Source of the DNA: Caulobacter sp. 73W
GTDB lineage: Bacteria; Pseudomonadota; Alphaproteobacteria; Caulobacterales; Caulobacteraceae
Reading direction: 5' to 3'
DNA: 64,000 nt
NCBI RefSeq assembly: GCF_041021955.1
Contig: NZ_CP158375.1
Coordinates: 3,770,501 to 3,834,500 of the forward strand
Shown here: piece by piece, positions 47,086 through 55,549 of the stretch
How the letters are laid out: each line of letters begins with the position of its first letter
Numbering within the stretch: the first letter of the stretch is position 1
The notes under the pieces: generated by a model
The model's input: only the letters and a program-made list of their open reading frames with translations
What the model was told of the DNA's origin: nothing
Database searches by the model: none
Position numbers and translations under genes: made by a program

Positions 47086-48570
47086 CTAGAACCGCCCGCC
47101 CGTCACGAAGGTGCGGATGTCGTCGGTGAAGGCCTTCAGCGTCGGCTCGTTGGTGTAGGCCATGTGGCCGCCTTCGTACTGACGCTGAACGACGCGATCA
47201 CGCGGATAGTCGCTCTGGGTTATCAGATAGCGGGCCGGGCCCACCGTGGTGGTCAGGTCGAAGATCCCGGTGCCGACCATGAGCCGGAAGCGTGGATTGG
47301 CGGCGAAGGCCTTCGAGATCTCCGACTGATAGTCGAAGTCGAAGAACGGTCCGCCGGGGCCCAGCGTCGGCGCCCAGGTCCAGCCGCCGGTCTGCGGCGC
47401 CGACGAGCGATAGTCGGACGCCGGCCAGGTGACGCCCAGGTTCTTGGCGTAGTGCTCCAGCATCATCGGGCCGATGGCGCCGATAGGCTTGAACGACGGG
47501 TCGGGCAGGCGCTCGCCGGGCTTGGGCAGCGGGCCGACATAGCGGGCGTCGTACATGCCGACCATCAGGCCCTCGTCCTTCAGCAGCTCGCGCTGGAAGG
47601 CCATCTTGGTGATCACCAGGTCGTTGGCGAGATAGTACTCGGCTGTGACGCCGGTCATGGCCTGCAGCTTCTTGGCCATGGCCTGGCGCTCGGCGGCCGG
47701 CAGGTCGTTGCCCCGGATCAGGGCCCACAGGTACTCGCCCATGCCGAAGGCGTAGGCCTCGTCGATGATGACATTCATCGGCCGGTCGCTGCGCTCGGCC
47801 TTGCCGTGATAGGCGGCGATTGCGGCCAGGGCCGTGATGTTGGTGGCGTAGGAGATCGCGTTCTTCGCCCGCTGGCTCGTCTCGATCATGTTCACGGCCT
47901 GGCCGAAGATGAACACGCCGTCGAGGGGCAGGGTCTTGGCCAGCTGGCCGGCCATGAAGGCGGCGCGCAGGGTGCCGTAGCTTTCACCCAGCACGAACTT
48001 CGGCGAGGCCTCGCGGCCGTTGGCCTTGCACCAGGCGGTCAGGAAGTCCGACACCGACTGGCTGTCGCCCTCCACCGAATAGAAGTACTCGCGCTTGCCG
48101 CCGGGCAGGACGCGGCTGAACCCCGTCTCCGCCGGATCGACCATGACGATGTCGGCCGTATCGAGGATGCTGAAGGTGTTGTCGATCAGGCTCGGCGCCG
48201 GCTCCGGCGCGCGCGGGTCCTGGGCGACGGGCGGGCGCTTGGGCCCGAGCGCCATCATGTGCAGGGTCTGGGAAGAGCTGCTGGGCCCGCCGTTGAAGGC
48301 GAACACTACGGGGCGGGCCGGATCGGCCTTGTCGCGCACGTAGGAGGTGCTGACGAAACGGGCGGTGGCCACGCCGGCGGCGTCGCGCAGGATCGTCTCG
48401 CCGACCGTGGCCGTGTAGCTCAGCTTCTTGCCGTTGAACGTTCCGGTATGCCGAGTGATGAACGGGCCGCCCGTCGAGGGCCTCGATTGGGCGAGGGCGC
48501 CGCTGGCCGCGACCAGACCAGCGATCGAGGCGGCGCCGGCCAGCCACCCGCGTTTGGTCATCGAAGTCAT
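47086..48570 (-). CDS. Secreted S10-family serine carboxypeptidase-like protein 3
   Basis: The 494-residue protein has an N-terminal signal (MTKRGWLAGAASIAGLVA, cut near GALAQ), FAFNGGPSSSSQTLHMM in the oxyanion region (Ser replaces the second Gly of GGPG), nucleophile GESYGTLRAAFM, Asp in TGIFDLTTTVG and His in YEGGHMAYT. GGGGG lies upstream of ATG 48570; an ATG at 48561 is also possible. It is divergent from the fourth S10 gene across a 235-base gap holding an Lrp-type palindrome. Confidence 0.92.
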   Translation of the reverse strand: MTSMTKRGWLAGAASIAGLVAASGALAQSRPSTGGPFITRHTGTFNGKKLSYTATVGETILRDAAGVATARFVSTSYVRDKADPARPVVFAFNGGPSSSSQTLHMMALGPKRPPVAQDPRAPEPAPSLIDNTFSILDTADIVMVDPAETGFSRVLPGGKREYFYSVEGDSQSVSDFLTAWCKANGREASPKFVLGESYGTLRAAFMAGQLAKTLPLDGVFIFGQAVNMIETSQRAKNAISYATNITALAAIAAYHGKAERSDRPMNVIIDEAYAFGMGEYLWALIRGNDLPAAERQAMAKKLQAMTGVTAEYYLANDLVITKMAFQRELLKDEGLMVGMYDARYVGPLPKPGERLPDPSFKPIGAIGPMMLEHYAKNLGVTWPASDYRSSAPQTGGWTWAPTLGPGGPFFDFDYQSEISKAFAANPRFRLMVGTGIFDLTTTVGPARYLITQSDYPRDRVVQRQYEGGHMAYTNEPTLKAFTDDIRTFVTGGRF

Positions 48571-48659
48571 GCAGCACCCCCATTTGATCGCTTCAGGATC
48601 AGCCTAGCCGGGGCGCGACGGATTTTCTTTTCGAATGGCCGGCGACGTGGATAGGCGTC

Positions 48660-48674
48660 GGCATAGGCTATGCG
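48660..48674. promoter_or_regulatory. Lrp-type operator candidate D (between divergent S10 genes)
   Basis: GGCATAGGCTATGCG contains the perfect palindrome GCATAG-G-CTATGC and matches sites B and C in 11 of 15 positions or better. It lies 89 bases upstream of one S10 gene and 131 upstream of the other, a sensible place to control both. Confidence 0.45.
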
Positions 48675-48805
48675 GCGCCGTTAGCGGATTTGCATTGAAC
48701 TTGTCACATCCGCCCGACGCTCCTCGCACTTCGAATAGAAATGCCGAGGCTCGCGGGTAGGATGATGCAGACTCCGTGGTGCGTCCGCGGAAGGGGGAAA
48801 CAACG

Positions 48806-50302
48806 ATGGTGCTACGACCCGCCGCCCTGGCCGCGCTGCTGCTCCTGAGTTCCGCCGCGGCGGTTCAGGCCCAGACATCGCCGGCCGCCTCCACGTCCGT
48901 CGCGCGTGCGCCTCTGAAGGCCGAAACGAGCCATGTGGGCCGCTTCAATGATCAGAAGGTGGCTTACCGCGCGATCGTCGCCGAGACCTTCGTTCCGGAT
49001 GCGACCGGGACCGCCAAGGCGTCGATCATCACCACCTCCTATGTCCGCACGGAAATGAAGGACGCCTCGCGGCCGGTGCTGTTCATCTTCAACGGCGGGC
49101 CGGGCGCATCGACGACCCCGCTGCATTTCGGAGCCTTCGGCCCGAAACGTCGGGTGGGCGAGGGCGCGGAGCAGACCCTGATCGACAATCCGGTCAGCCC
49201 GCTGGACGCCGCCGACCTGGTGTTCATCGACCCGGTGGGCACGGGCTACAGTCGCCCGCTCACGCCCGAGGACGGCAAGGCGTTCTGGAGCCGCACGGGC
49301 GACGCCGCGTCGGTCCGCTATGTGATCGAGCAATGGCTGAAGGCGCAGGGACGCGAAGCCTCGCCGCGTTACATCCTGGGCCAGAGCTACGGCACGACCC
49401 GAGCCGCGCTGATCGCCAGGGACGCCGCCGCGCTGAAGCTGGACGGGGTGCTGCTGTTCGCGCTGGTGGGCGCGGCCGAGGGGCGCGAGATGCCTTTCGT
49501 CACCAGCCTGCCCAGCTTCGCCACCGTCGCCTGGTGGCATCAGAAGGTCGACCGCGCCGGCCGCTCGGTCGAGCAGGTCTATGACGAGGCCGTCGCCTTC
49601 GCGCGCACCGACTATGTGGCCGCGCTGATCCAGGGCTCCAGCTTGCCGGCGGCGGAGAAACGCAAGGTCGCCGAACGGATGGCGGCGCTGACCGGGCTTT
49701 CGGCGGAGTTCATCCTGTCCAAGGACCTGCGCCTGAACAATCGCGACTTCATGTTCGAGCTGCTGAAGGATCAGGGCCTGCGGACCGGCCAGCTGGACGG
49801 CCGCGCGACGCGCCGCCTGAACGCCCCGGCTCAGCGTCCGCCCTATGACGATCCGGGCCTGTCGTTCTCGCTGGAGAAGGCGCCCGCGCCGCCCAAGTCG
49901 AGCGCCAGGACGGTCAAGCCGGACATCGCCGTGCCTGTGGGCAAGGGTGAATCCGAGGCGGTGGAGATCTACTTCCGCAAGGCCCTGAAGTTCGAGAGCC
50001 CGCAGACCTACACCTCCCTCAATCTGGAGGTGAACGCGGCCTGGAACCACGAGGGCATGACCGACGCCAATGTGTTCCTGGGGCAGGCCATGCAGGCCGA
50101 TCCCAAGCTTCGCCTGTTCTGGGCGTCGGGGCTCTACGACATCACCACGCCGGCCTATCGGGGGCGCTACGCCCTGGACCAGGCCGGGGTGCCCGCCGAC
50201 CGCCTGACGGCGGCTCAATTTCCAGGGGGCCATTCGGTGTTCACCGAGGAAGGCAACCGCGCAGCCCTGGCCGAGGCTGTCCGCAAGTTCGTTCGGCCTT
50301 AA
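48806..50302 (+). CDS. Secreted S10-family serine carboxypeptidase-like protein 4 (GQSYG variant)
   Basis: The 498-residue protein has a signal peptide (MVLRPAALAALLLLSSAA, cut near VQAQ), FIFNGGPGASTTPLHFG, Asp in ASGLYDITTPAYRG and His in FPGGHSVFTE. Its nucleophile loop is ILGQSYGTTRAALI: the Glu before the Ser in the other three paralogues is Gln. In carboxypeptidase Y that Glu helps hold the substrate carboxylate, so specificity or pH dependence may differ. AAGGGGG precedes ATG 48806. It leads a plus-strand run to the APC permease. Confidence 0.92.
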   Translation: MVLRPAALAALLLLSSAAAVQAQTSPAASTSVARAPLKAETSHVGRFNDQKVAYRAIVAETFVPDATGTAKASIITTSYVRTEMKDASRPVLFIFNGGPGASTTPLHFGAFGPKRRVGEGAEQTLIDNPVSPLDAADLVFIDPVGTGYSRPLTPEDGKAFWSRTGDAASVRYVIEQWLKAQGREASPRYILGQSYGTTRAALIARDAAALKLDGVLLFALVGAAEGREMPFVTSLPSFATVAWWHQKVDRAGRSVEQVYDEAVAFARTDYVAALIQGSSLPAAEKRKVAERMAALTGLSAEFILSKDLRLNNRDFMFELLKDQGLRTGQLDGRATRRLNAPAQRPPYDDPGLSFSLEKAPAPPKSSARTVKPDIAVPVGKGESEAVEIYFRKALKFESPQTYTSLNLEVNAAWNHEGMTDANVFLGQAMQADPKLRLFWASGLYDITTPAYRGRYALDQAGVPADRLTAAQFPGGHSVFTEEGNRAALAEAVRKFVRP

Positions 50303-50314
50303 GGGGGACTACTG

Positions 50315-52336
50315 ATGACCTTCCGCTCTTTCGCCCTCGCGGGCGCAGCCGTCCTCGCCCTGGCCGGTCAGGCTTTCGCCGCCACCGAACGCTACGTGGT
50401 GATCGCCAACGGCGAGAAGGTCGGTCACCTGACCGCCGAGATCGACGGCTCAAACGTCGCCATCGACTACGCCGTCAGCAACAACGGCCGCGGCCCCAAG
50501 GCGCGTGAGAAGATCACCCTGTCGCCGGACGGCCGCCCGGTGAAGTGGACCATCGAAGGCTCGTCGCTGTTCGGCAATCCGGTCAATGAGACCTTCGACT
50601 GGAGCGGCGGGACTGCTCGCTGGTCAAGCGCGCCGGACAAGGGAACGGTCAAGGCCGCCCAGCCGATCTTCTACGCGCCGGCCGACGCCAGCCCCTGGAT
50701 GGACGGCCAGTTCGCCCGCGTCCTGCTGAAGGCGCCGAACCGGACCCTGCCGATCCTGCCGTCGGGCTCGATGCGCCTGGACGAGGTGCGCAAGCTGACC
50801 CTGGGCGAGGGCGCCAAGGCGGTGAACCTCACGGTCTATGAGATGAGCGGCCTGGACCTTCAGCCCAGCACCATCGTCCTGGACGACAAGGGGGAGCTGT
50901 TCGCCAACGGCGGCATGGTCCGCGAGGGCTACGAGGCGGAGTTCAAGGTGCTGCAGAAGATGAGCCAGGAGCTCGCCCTGCAAAGCGCCAAGGCCGCCAA
51001 GGTCAAGCTGGCCCATACCTTCGACGGTCCCGTGCGGATCAAGAACGCCCGCATCTTCGACCCGCGCGCCATGAAGGTGGGCGAACTGTCGGAAGTGGTG
51101 ATCTTCGACGACAAGATCGTCAGCATCGAGCCGGCCAGCAAGCGTCCGACCGCCAAGGGCGAGACGATCATCGACGCCGAGGGCGGTGTGCTGGTCCCCG
51201 GCCTGCACGACATGCACCATCACGCGTCGCTGTCGTCGAACCTGTTCAACCTGGCCGCCGGCGTCACCTCGATCCGCGATCAGGGCAACGAGAACGAAGT
51301 CCTGCTCAGCCGCATGAAGATGCTGGAGGCCGGAGAGATCGCCGGGCCGCGCATCGTGCGCAACGGCTTCCTGGAAGGCCGTAGTCCTTATTCCGCCCGC
51401 CACGGGTTCATCGCCGACAGCCTCGATGAGGCCCTCAAGGACGTGCGCTGGTACGCCGATCACGGCTACTGGCAGATCAAGATCTACAACAGCTTCAACC
51501 CGGACTGGGTCGCTCCGGTCACCGCCGAGGCTCATCGCCTGGGCATGGGGGTCACCGGCCACGTGCCGGCTTTCTCCTCACCCGACCGCGTGATCAATGA
51601 CGGCTACAGCGACATCGCCCACGTCAACCAGCTGATGCTGGGCTGGATCCTGTCGCCGGAAGAGGACACCCGCACGCCGCTTCGCCTGACGGGCATGGCG
51701 CGGGGGACCGATCTCGATCTCAACTCGCCCAAGGTACAAAAGACCGTCGAGCTGATGCGCCAGAAGGGCGTCAAGCTCGACACCACCGCCGTGATCCTGG
51801 AACGCCTGATGCTGAGCCGGGGCGGGCAGGTGAACGCCGGTGACGCGCCGTATCTCGACCACGTGCCGATCGGCTACCAGCGCTACCGCAAGCGCGGCTT
51901 CGTGACCCTCAAGCATCCGCACGATGACGAGCGCTATCAGGGCGGCTTCACCCGCGTGCTTGAGGTGCTCAAGCTGCTCGATGACAAGGACGTCCAGCTT
52001 CTGCCGGGCACCGACGACGGCACGGGCTTCACCCTGCATCGCGAGCTGGAGCTATATGTGAAGGCCGGCATTCCGGCGGCCAAGGCCCTGCGCCTGGCGA
52101 CCCTGGACTGCGAGACCTATTTCGGCCGCGACCAGCAGCTTGGCACGATCGAGCGCGGCAAGCTGGCGGACTTCCTGCTGGTGGCCGGTGATCCGACCAA
52201 GGACATCTCCAAGATCCGCCAGGTGCGCATGACCATGGTCGGCGGCGTCGCCTACTATCCGTCCGAGATCTACCAGCACTTCAGCATCAAGCCGTTCGCG
52301 CCGCCGCCGCCGGTGACGCCGGCCGGCAAGGAGTAA
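50315..52336 (+). CDS. Secreted amidohydrolase with a large N-terminal beta-rich domain
   Basis: The 673-residue protein has a signal peptide (MTFRSFALAGAAVLALAGQA) and then about 200 residues of unassigned, beta-rich sequence (VVIANGEKVGHLTAEIDG, ARWSSAPDKGTV). A complete amidohydrolase barrel follows: LVPGLHDMHHHASL with HXH, GVTGHVPAF, DIAHVNQLM and LLPGTDDGTG, then CETYFGRDQQLGTIERGKLA. The extension is absent from the other amidohydrolases here and could bind substrate or partner. It sits 12 bases after an S10 gene and six before a zinc peptidase gene, so all are probably co-transcribed. Confidence 0.87.
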   Translation: MTFRSFALAGAAVLALAGQAFAATERYVVIANGEKVGHLTAEIDGSNVAIDYAVSNNGRGPKAREKITLSPDGRPVKWTIEGSSLFGNPVNETFDWSGGTARWSSAPDKGTVKAAQPIFYAPADASPWMDGQFARVLLKAPNRTLPILPSGSMRLDEVRKLTLGEGAKAVNLTVYEMSGLDLQPSTIVLDDKGELFANGGMVREGYEAEFKVLQKMSQELALQSAKAAKVKLAHTFDGPVRIKNARIFDPRAMKVGELSEVVIFDDKIVSIEPASKRPTAKGETIIDAEGGVLVPGLHDMHHHASLSSNLFNLAAGVTSIRDQGNENEVLLSRMKMLEAGEIAGPRIVRNGFLEGRSPYSARHGFIADSLDEALKDVRWYADHGYWQIKIYNSFNPDWVAPVTAEAHRLGMGVTGHVPAFSSPDRVINDGYSDIAHVNQLMLGWILSPEEDTRTPLRLTGMARGTDLDLNSPKVQKTVELMRQKGVKLDTTAVILERLMLSRGGQVNAGDAPYLDHVPIGYQRYRKRGFVTLKHPHDDERYQGGFTRVLEVLKLLDDKDVQLLPGTDDGTGFTLHRELELYVKAGIPAAKALRLATLDCETYFGRDQQLGTIERGKLADFLLVAGDPTKDISKIRQVRMTMVGGVAYYPSEIYQHFSIKPFAPPPPVTPAGKE

Positions 52337-52342
52337 GGGGCC

Positions 52343-53842
52343 ATGGTCCGACGCGCTCTGCTGCTCGGGGCCGGTCTTGCGGCGCTTGCCAGCGCCGCCC
52401 AGGCCCAGACATTCGATGCGACCTTCAAGCCGGTCCGTCAGGGTGACGAGGTGACCGGGATCGAGGTCGTCTCGACCCTGAAGGACGTGTCGGACGCCGC
52501 GCCGTTCAGCCTGTCGGCGCCGGTGGTCTATGCCGGCGTGCCTGGCATCGCCGACCGCGTGCAGGACCTGAAGGTCATCGACGCCGCGGGCGAAGTGCCG
52601 CTGGTCTCCAGCGACGATCCCGCCGCGCCGGGCGGCTTTCCTTACTTCCGGCATTGGAATGCGCAGCGGGACGTCAGCTATCCCGTGACCATCAGCTACC
52701 GCTCGGTGGTGCAGCCGGTCGGCTCGCGCCAAGGGCCGCCGTTCGGCATCCGTCCGTCGGGCGGCGGCGTCAGCGGCGCCGGTTCGGGCTTCCTGGTGAT
52801 CCCCAGCCACATCAAGAGCGGGGTCTCCCGCATCAAATGGGACCTGAGCGACATGCCCGCCGGCTCGACGGGCATCGCCTCGTTCGGCGAGGGCGCCGTC
52901 GAGGTGAAAGGGCCGCCGTCGCGGCTGATGCAGTCCTGGTACATCGCCGGACCCGTCGGCCGCTATCCGGCCGAGGGCCAGGACCATGGGTTCAGCGCCG
53001 CCTGGCTGGGCGCGTCGCCCTTTGATCCGGCGGTGGACGCGGCCTGGTCGGCCAAGCTCTACACTTTCATCGCCGAGGACCTGAAGTACCTGCAGCCGCC
53101 CCCGCCGTACCGGGTGTTCATGCGGTTCCTCGACACGCCGCCGGTGGGCGGCGGCACGGCCTTGCCGAACTCGTTCATGCTGTCCCAGGCCTCCGCGCCG
53201 CGCGACCCCAAGGCCATCGGCCCGCGCCGCACCTTGGCCCACGAGATGATGCACCAGTGGACCGGCGGCATCGAAGCGCCGCAGGGCATTTCCAGCTGGT
53301 TCAGCGAGGGGCTGAACACCTATCTGACCGCCGTGCTCCCCAAGCGGGGCGGCTTCACCACCATTGCCGACTATGCCGAAGAGGTCGCCGAGATCTCCGA
53401 GGGCTATTACGGCGTGGCGGCCCGGACCTGGACGGCCGAGCGCATCGCCAAGGCAGGCTTCGGCGACGAGAAAATCCGCCACGTTCCCTATAACCGCGGC
53501 GCGCTCTACTTCGCCGACATCGACGCCCGCATCCGCGCCAAGTCAGGCGGCAAGCGCCGGCTCGAGGACGCGCTGCAACCGCTGTTCGTGGCCCGCGAAG
53601 CTGGCCAGCGGTTCGACCATGCCGCCTGGAAGGCGTTCGTGGTGCGCGAACTGGGCGAGGGGGTCGACAAGGAGTTCGAGGACCGCATCCTGAACGGCGT
53701 GCTGTTCAAGCCGCACTCCAACGCGTTCGGTCCCTGCTTCCAGCTGGCGCCCAAGACCTACGTCCAGGGCGGCGATACGCTGGAAGGCTATACCTTCGTG
53801 CGCAAGCCGGGCGTGTCTGATCGCGCCTGCAAGGCCTGGTGA
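52343..53842 (+). CDS. Secreted M61/M1-like zinc metallopeptidase 1
   Basis: The 499-residue protein has a signal peptide (MVRRALLLGAGLAALASAA) and the gluzincin site: HEMMHQWTGG, with the third ligand in SSWFSEGLNTYL. An N-terminal beta domain precedes it, as in glycyl aminopeptidase-type M61 proteins. No PDZ domain is seen at the C-terminus. It is paralogous to the next gene. The likely role is aminopeptidase activity on peptides in the periplasm or outside; specificity is unknown. Confidence 0.83.
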   Translation: MVRRALLLGAGLAALASAAQAQTFDATFKPVRQGDEVTGIEVVSTLKDVSDAAPFSLSAPVVYAGVPGIADRVQDLKVIDAAGEVPLVSSDDPAAPGGFPYFRHWNAQRDVSYPVTISYRSVVQPVGSRQGPPFGIRPSGGGVSGAGSGFLVIPSHIKSGVSRIKWDLSDMPAGSTGIASFGEGAVEVKGPPSRLMQSWYIAGPVGRYPAEGQDHGFSAAWLGASPFDPAVDAAWSAKLYTFIAEDLKYLQPPPPYRVFMRFLDTPPVGGGTALPNSFMLSQASAPRDPKAIGPRRTLAHEMMHQWTGGIEAPQGISSWFSEGLNTYLTAVLPKRGGFTTIADYAEEVAEISEGYYGVAARTWTAERIAKAGFGDEKIRHVPYNRGALYFADIDARIRAKSGGKRRLEDALQPLFVAREAGQRFDHAAWKAFVVRELGEGVDKEFEDRILNGVLFKPHSNAFGPCFQLAPKTYVQGGDTLEGYTFVRKPGVSDRACKAW

Positions 53843-53853
53843 GGAGACGCGGC

Positions 53854-55536
53854 ATGGTACGTAAGCTGATGCTCGCCCTGTTCGCCGCGCTGATGCTGTC
53901 GGCCCCCGCCGTCGCCCAGCCGGCGCCGCTGGACATCGTGCTGACGCCGCGTCCCGCGCAGGATCGGCTGGGCGTGGTCATGACCCTTGCCAAGCCTGAC
54001 CTGAAGGCGGGCGAGGGGGTCGTGCGCCTGCCGCTGATCCTCGTGGGCATTCCCAGCGCGCGCTATGACGGCGACGCCCTGACCGCCCGCGACGACGCCG
54101 GGCCTCTGCCCCTGACCCAGTCGGAAGAACCGCCGACGCCGCAGGGCGTCTATCGCCGATGGAACGCCAGCCGCCCGAGCAAGGGCGACGTGGTGGTCAG
54201 CTACGCCGCGCCGCCGCGCGCGGTCACCGCCGCGACCAACAACGGCCCGCTGTTCGACCTTCGCACGGAGGCGGGCGGGTTCGTCGGCGCCGGCGTCGGT
54301 TTCCTGGCCACGCCGGTGAAGCCTGGGCCCTGGCAGGTGCGCCTGCGCTGGGATCTGTCGGCGTCGCCGGCCGGATCGCGCGGCGCCTGGACCTATGGCG
54401 ACGGGGCGGTGGACATCGTCCTGCCGTCGGAGGCGCTGTCGTTCAGCTACTTCGCCGCCGGGCCGCTCAAGAGCCATCCGGCGCAGCCGGGCCGCTTCAG
54501 CCTCTACTGGCTGGGAGAGCCGCCCTTCGACGCCAAGGCCCTGGGCGAGCGCACCGAGGCGCTGTTCAATCCCATGGCGGCCTTCTTCGGGGATGCAGGC
54601 GGCGACTACCGCGTCTTCATGCGGCAGAACCCCTACAAGGGCGTGGGCGGCAGCGCGCTCGGCCGCTCGTTCATGTTCGGCTACCACCCGCCGGCCAAGC
54701 CGAGCCTGGACGACCTGCAGGGTCTGGTCGCCCACGAGATGGCCCACAACTGGCCGCGCATGCAGGGCGAGCATGGCGACACCGCCTGGTACAGCGAGGG
54801 CATGGCCGAATACTACTCGGTGATGCTGGCCCATCGCGCGGGCCTGCTGCCCGCCGACCGCCTGCTGGAAGACCTCAACGAGAAGGCGCAGGCCTACTAT
54901 TCGAACCCCTATCGGGGCTTGAGCAACGCCGAAGGGAGCAAGCTGTTCTGGAGCGATCCCATCGCCCAGACGATTCCCTATGGGCGCGGGTTCTTCTATC
55001 TGCTCAACACCGACGCGGCGATCCGCAAGGCCAGCGGCGGCAAGCGCAGCCTGGATGATCTGGCCAAGGCCATGTATCGGCGCAGCACGGCGGGCCAGCC
55101 CTATGGCGCCGACGACTGGCTTGCCCTGGTCGGCCAGGAGATCGGGGCCGAGCGCGCCCGCGCCGACTACGATCACATGGTGTCAGGCGGCTTGCTGAAG
55201 CCAGCCGATCGCTTCGCCGCCTGCTTCACGGTGGTCGCCAAGGAAAGCCGCCCGTTCGAACTGGGCTTCGCACGCGCCTCGCTCAACGACGCCCGCATCG
55301 TCCGCGATCTCGTCCCAGGCTCAGCGGCCGCCAAGGCCGGTGTCCTCGATGGCGACGTGATCACCGAGACCGATCCCATCGACGAGGTCCGCAAGGACCC
55401 GACCCGAAGCCTTCGCCTGGTCATCCGTCGCGGTGACGAGACCAAGACCATCGTCTATTCGCCGCGAGGCGCGCCGCGCGAGGGTTACGCCTTCACGCGG
55501 GACCCGGCCGCCTCGGCCGCAGCCTGCCAGTTCTGA
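53854..55536 (+). CDS. Secreted M61-like zinc metallopeptidase 2 with PDZ domain
   Basis: The 560-residue paralogue of the preceding gene has a signal peptide ending APAVAQ, HEMAHNWPRM and the third ligand in TAWYSEGMAEYY. A C-terminal PDZ-like segment (RIVRDLVPGSAAAKAGVLDG, DVITETDPIDEV) is present, as in typical M61 peptidases. I chose ATG 53854, which has GAGGAG upstream, over the GTG at 53839 inside the previous stop. The 14-base gap to the APC permease suggests one transcript. Confidence 0.85.
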   Translation: MVRKLMLALFAALMLSAPAVAQPAPLDIVLTPRPAQDRLGVVMTLAKPDLKAGEGVVRLPLILVGIPSARYDGDALTARDDAGPLPLTQSEEPPTPQGVYRRWNASRPSKGDVVVSYAAPPRAVTAATNNGPLFDLRTEAGGFVGAGVGFLATPVKPGPWQVRLRWDLSASPAGSRGAWTYGDGAVDIVLPSEALSFSYFAAGPLKSHPAQPGRFSLYWLGEPPFDAKALGERTEALFNPMAAFFGDAGGDYRVFMRQNPYKGVGGSALGRSFMFGYHPPAKPSLDDLQGLVAHEMAHNWPRMQGEHGDTAWYSEGMAEYYSVMLAHRAGLLPADRLLEDLNEKAQAYYSNPYRGLSNAEGSKLFWSDPIAQTIPYGRGFFYLLNTDAAIRKASGGKRSLDDLAKAMYRRSTAGQPYGADDWLALVGQEIGAERARADYDHMVSGGLLKPADRFAACFTVVAKESRPFELGFARASLNDARIVRDLVPGSAAAKAGVLDGDVITETDPIDEVRKDPTRSLRLVIRRGDETKTIVYSPRGAPREGYAFTRDPAASAAACQF

Positions 55537-55549
55537 GAACGGACCGCCG

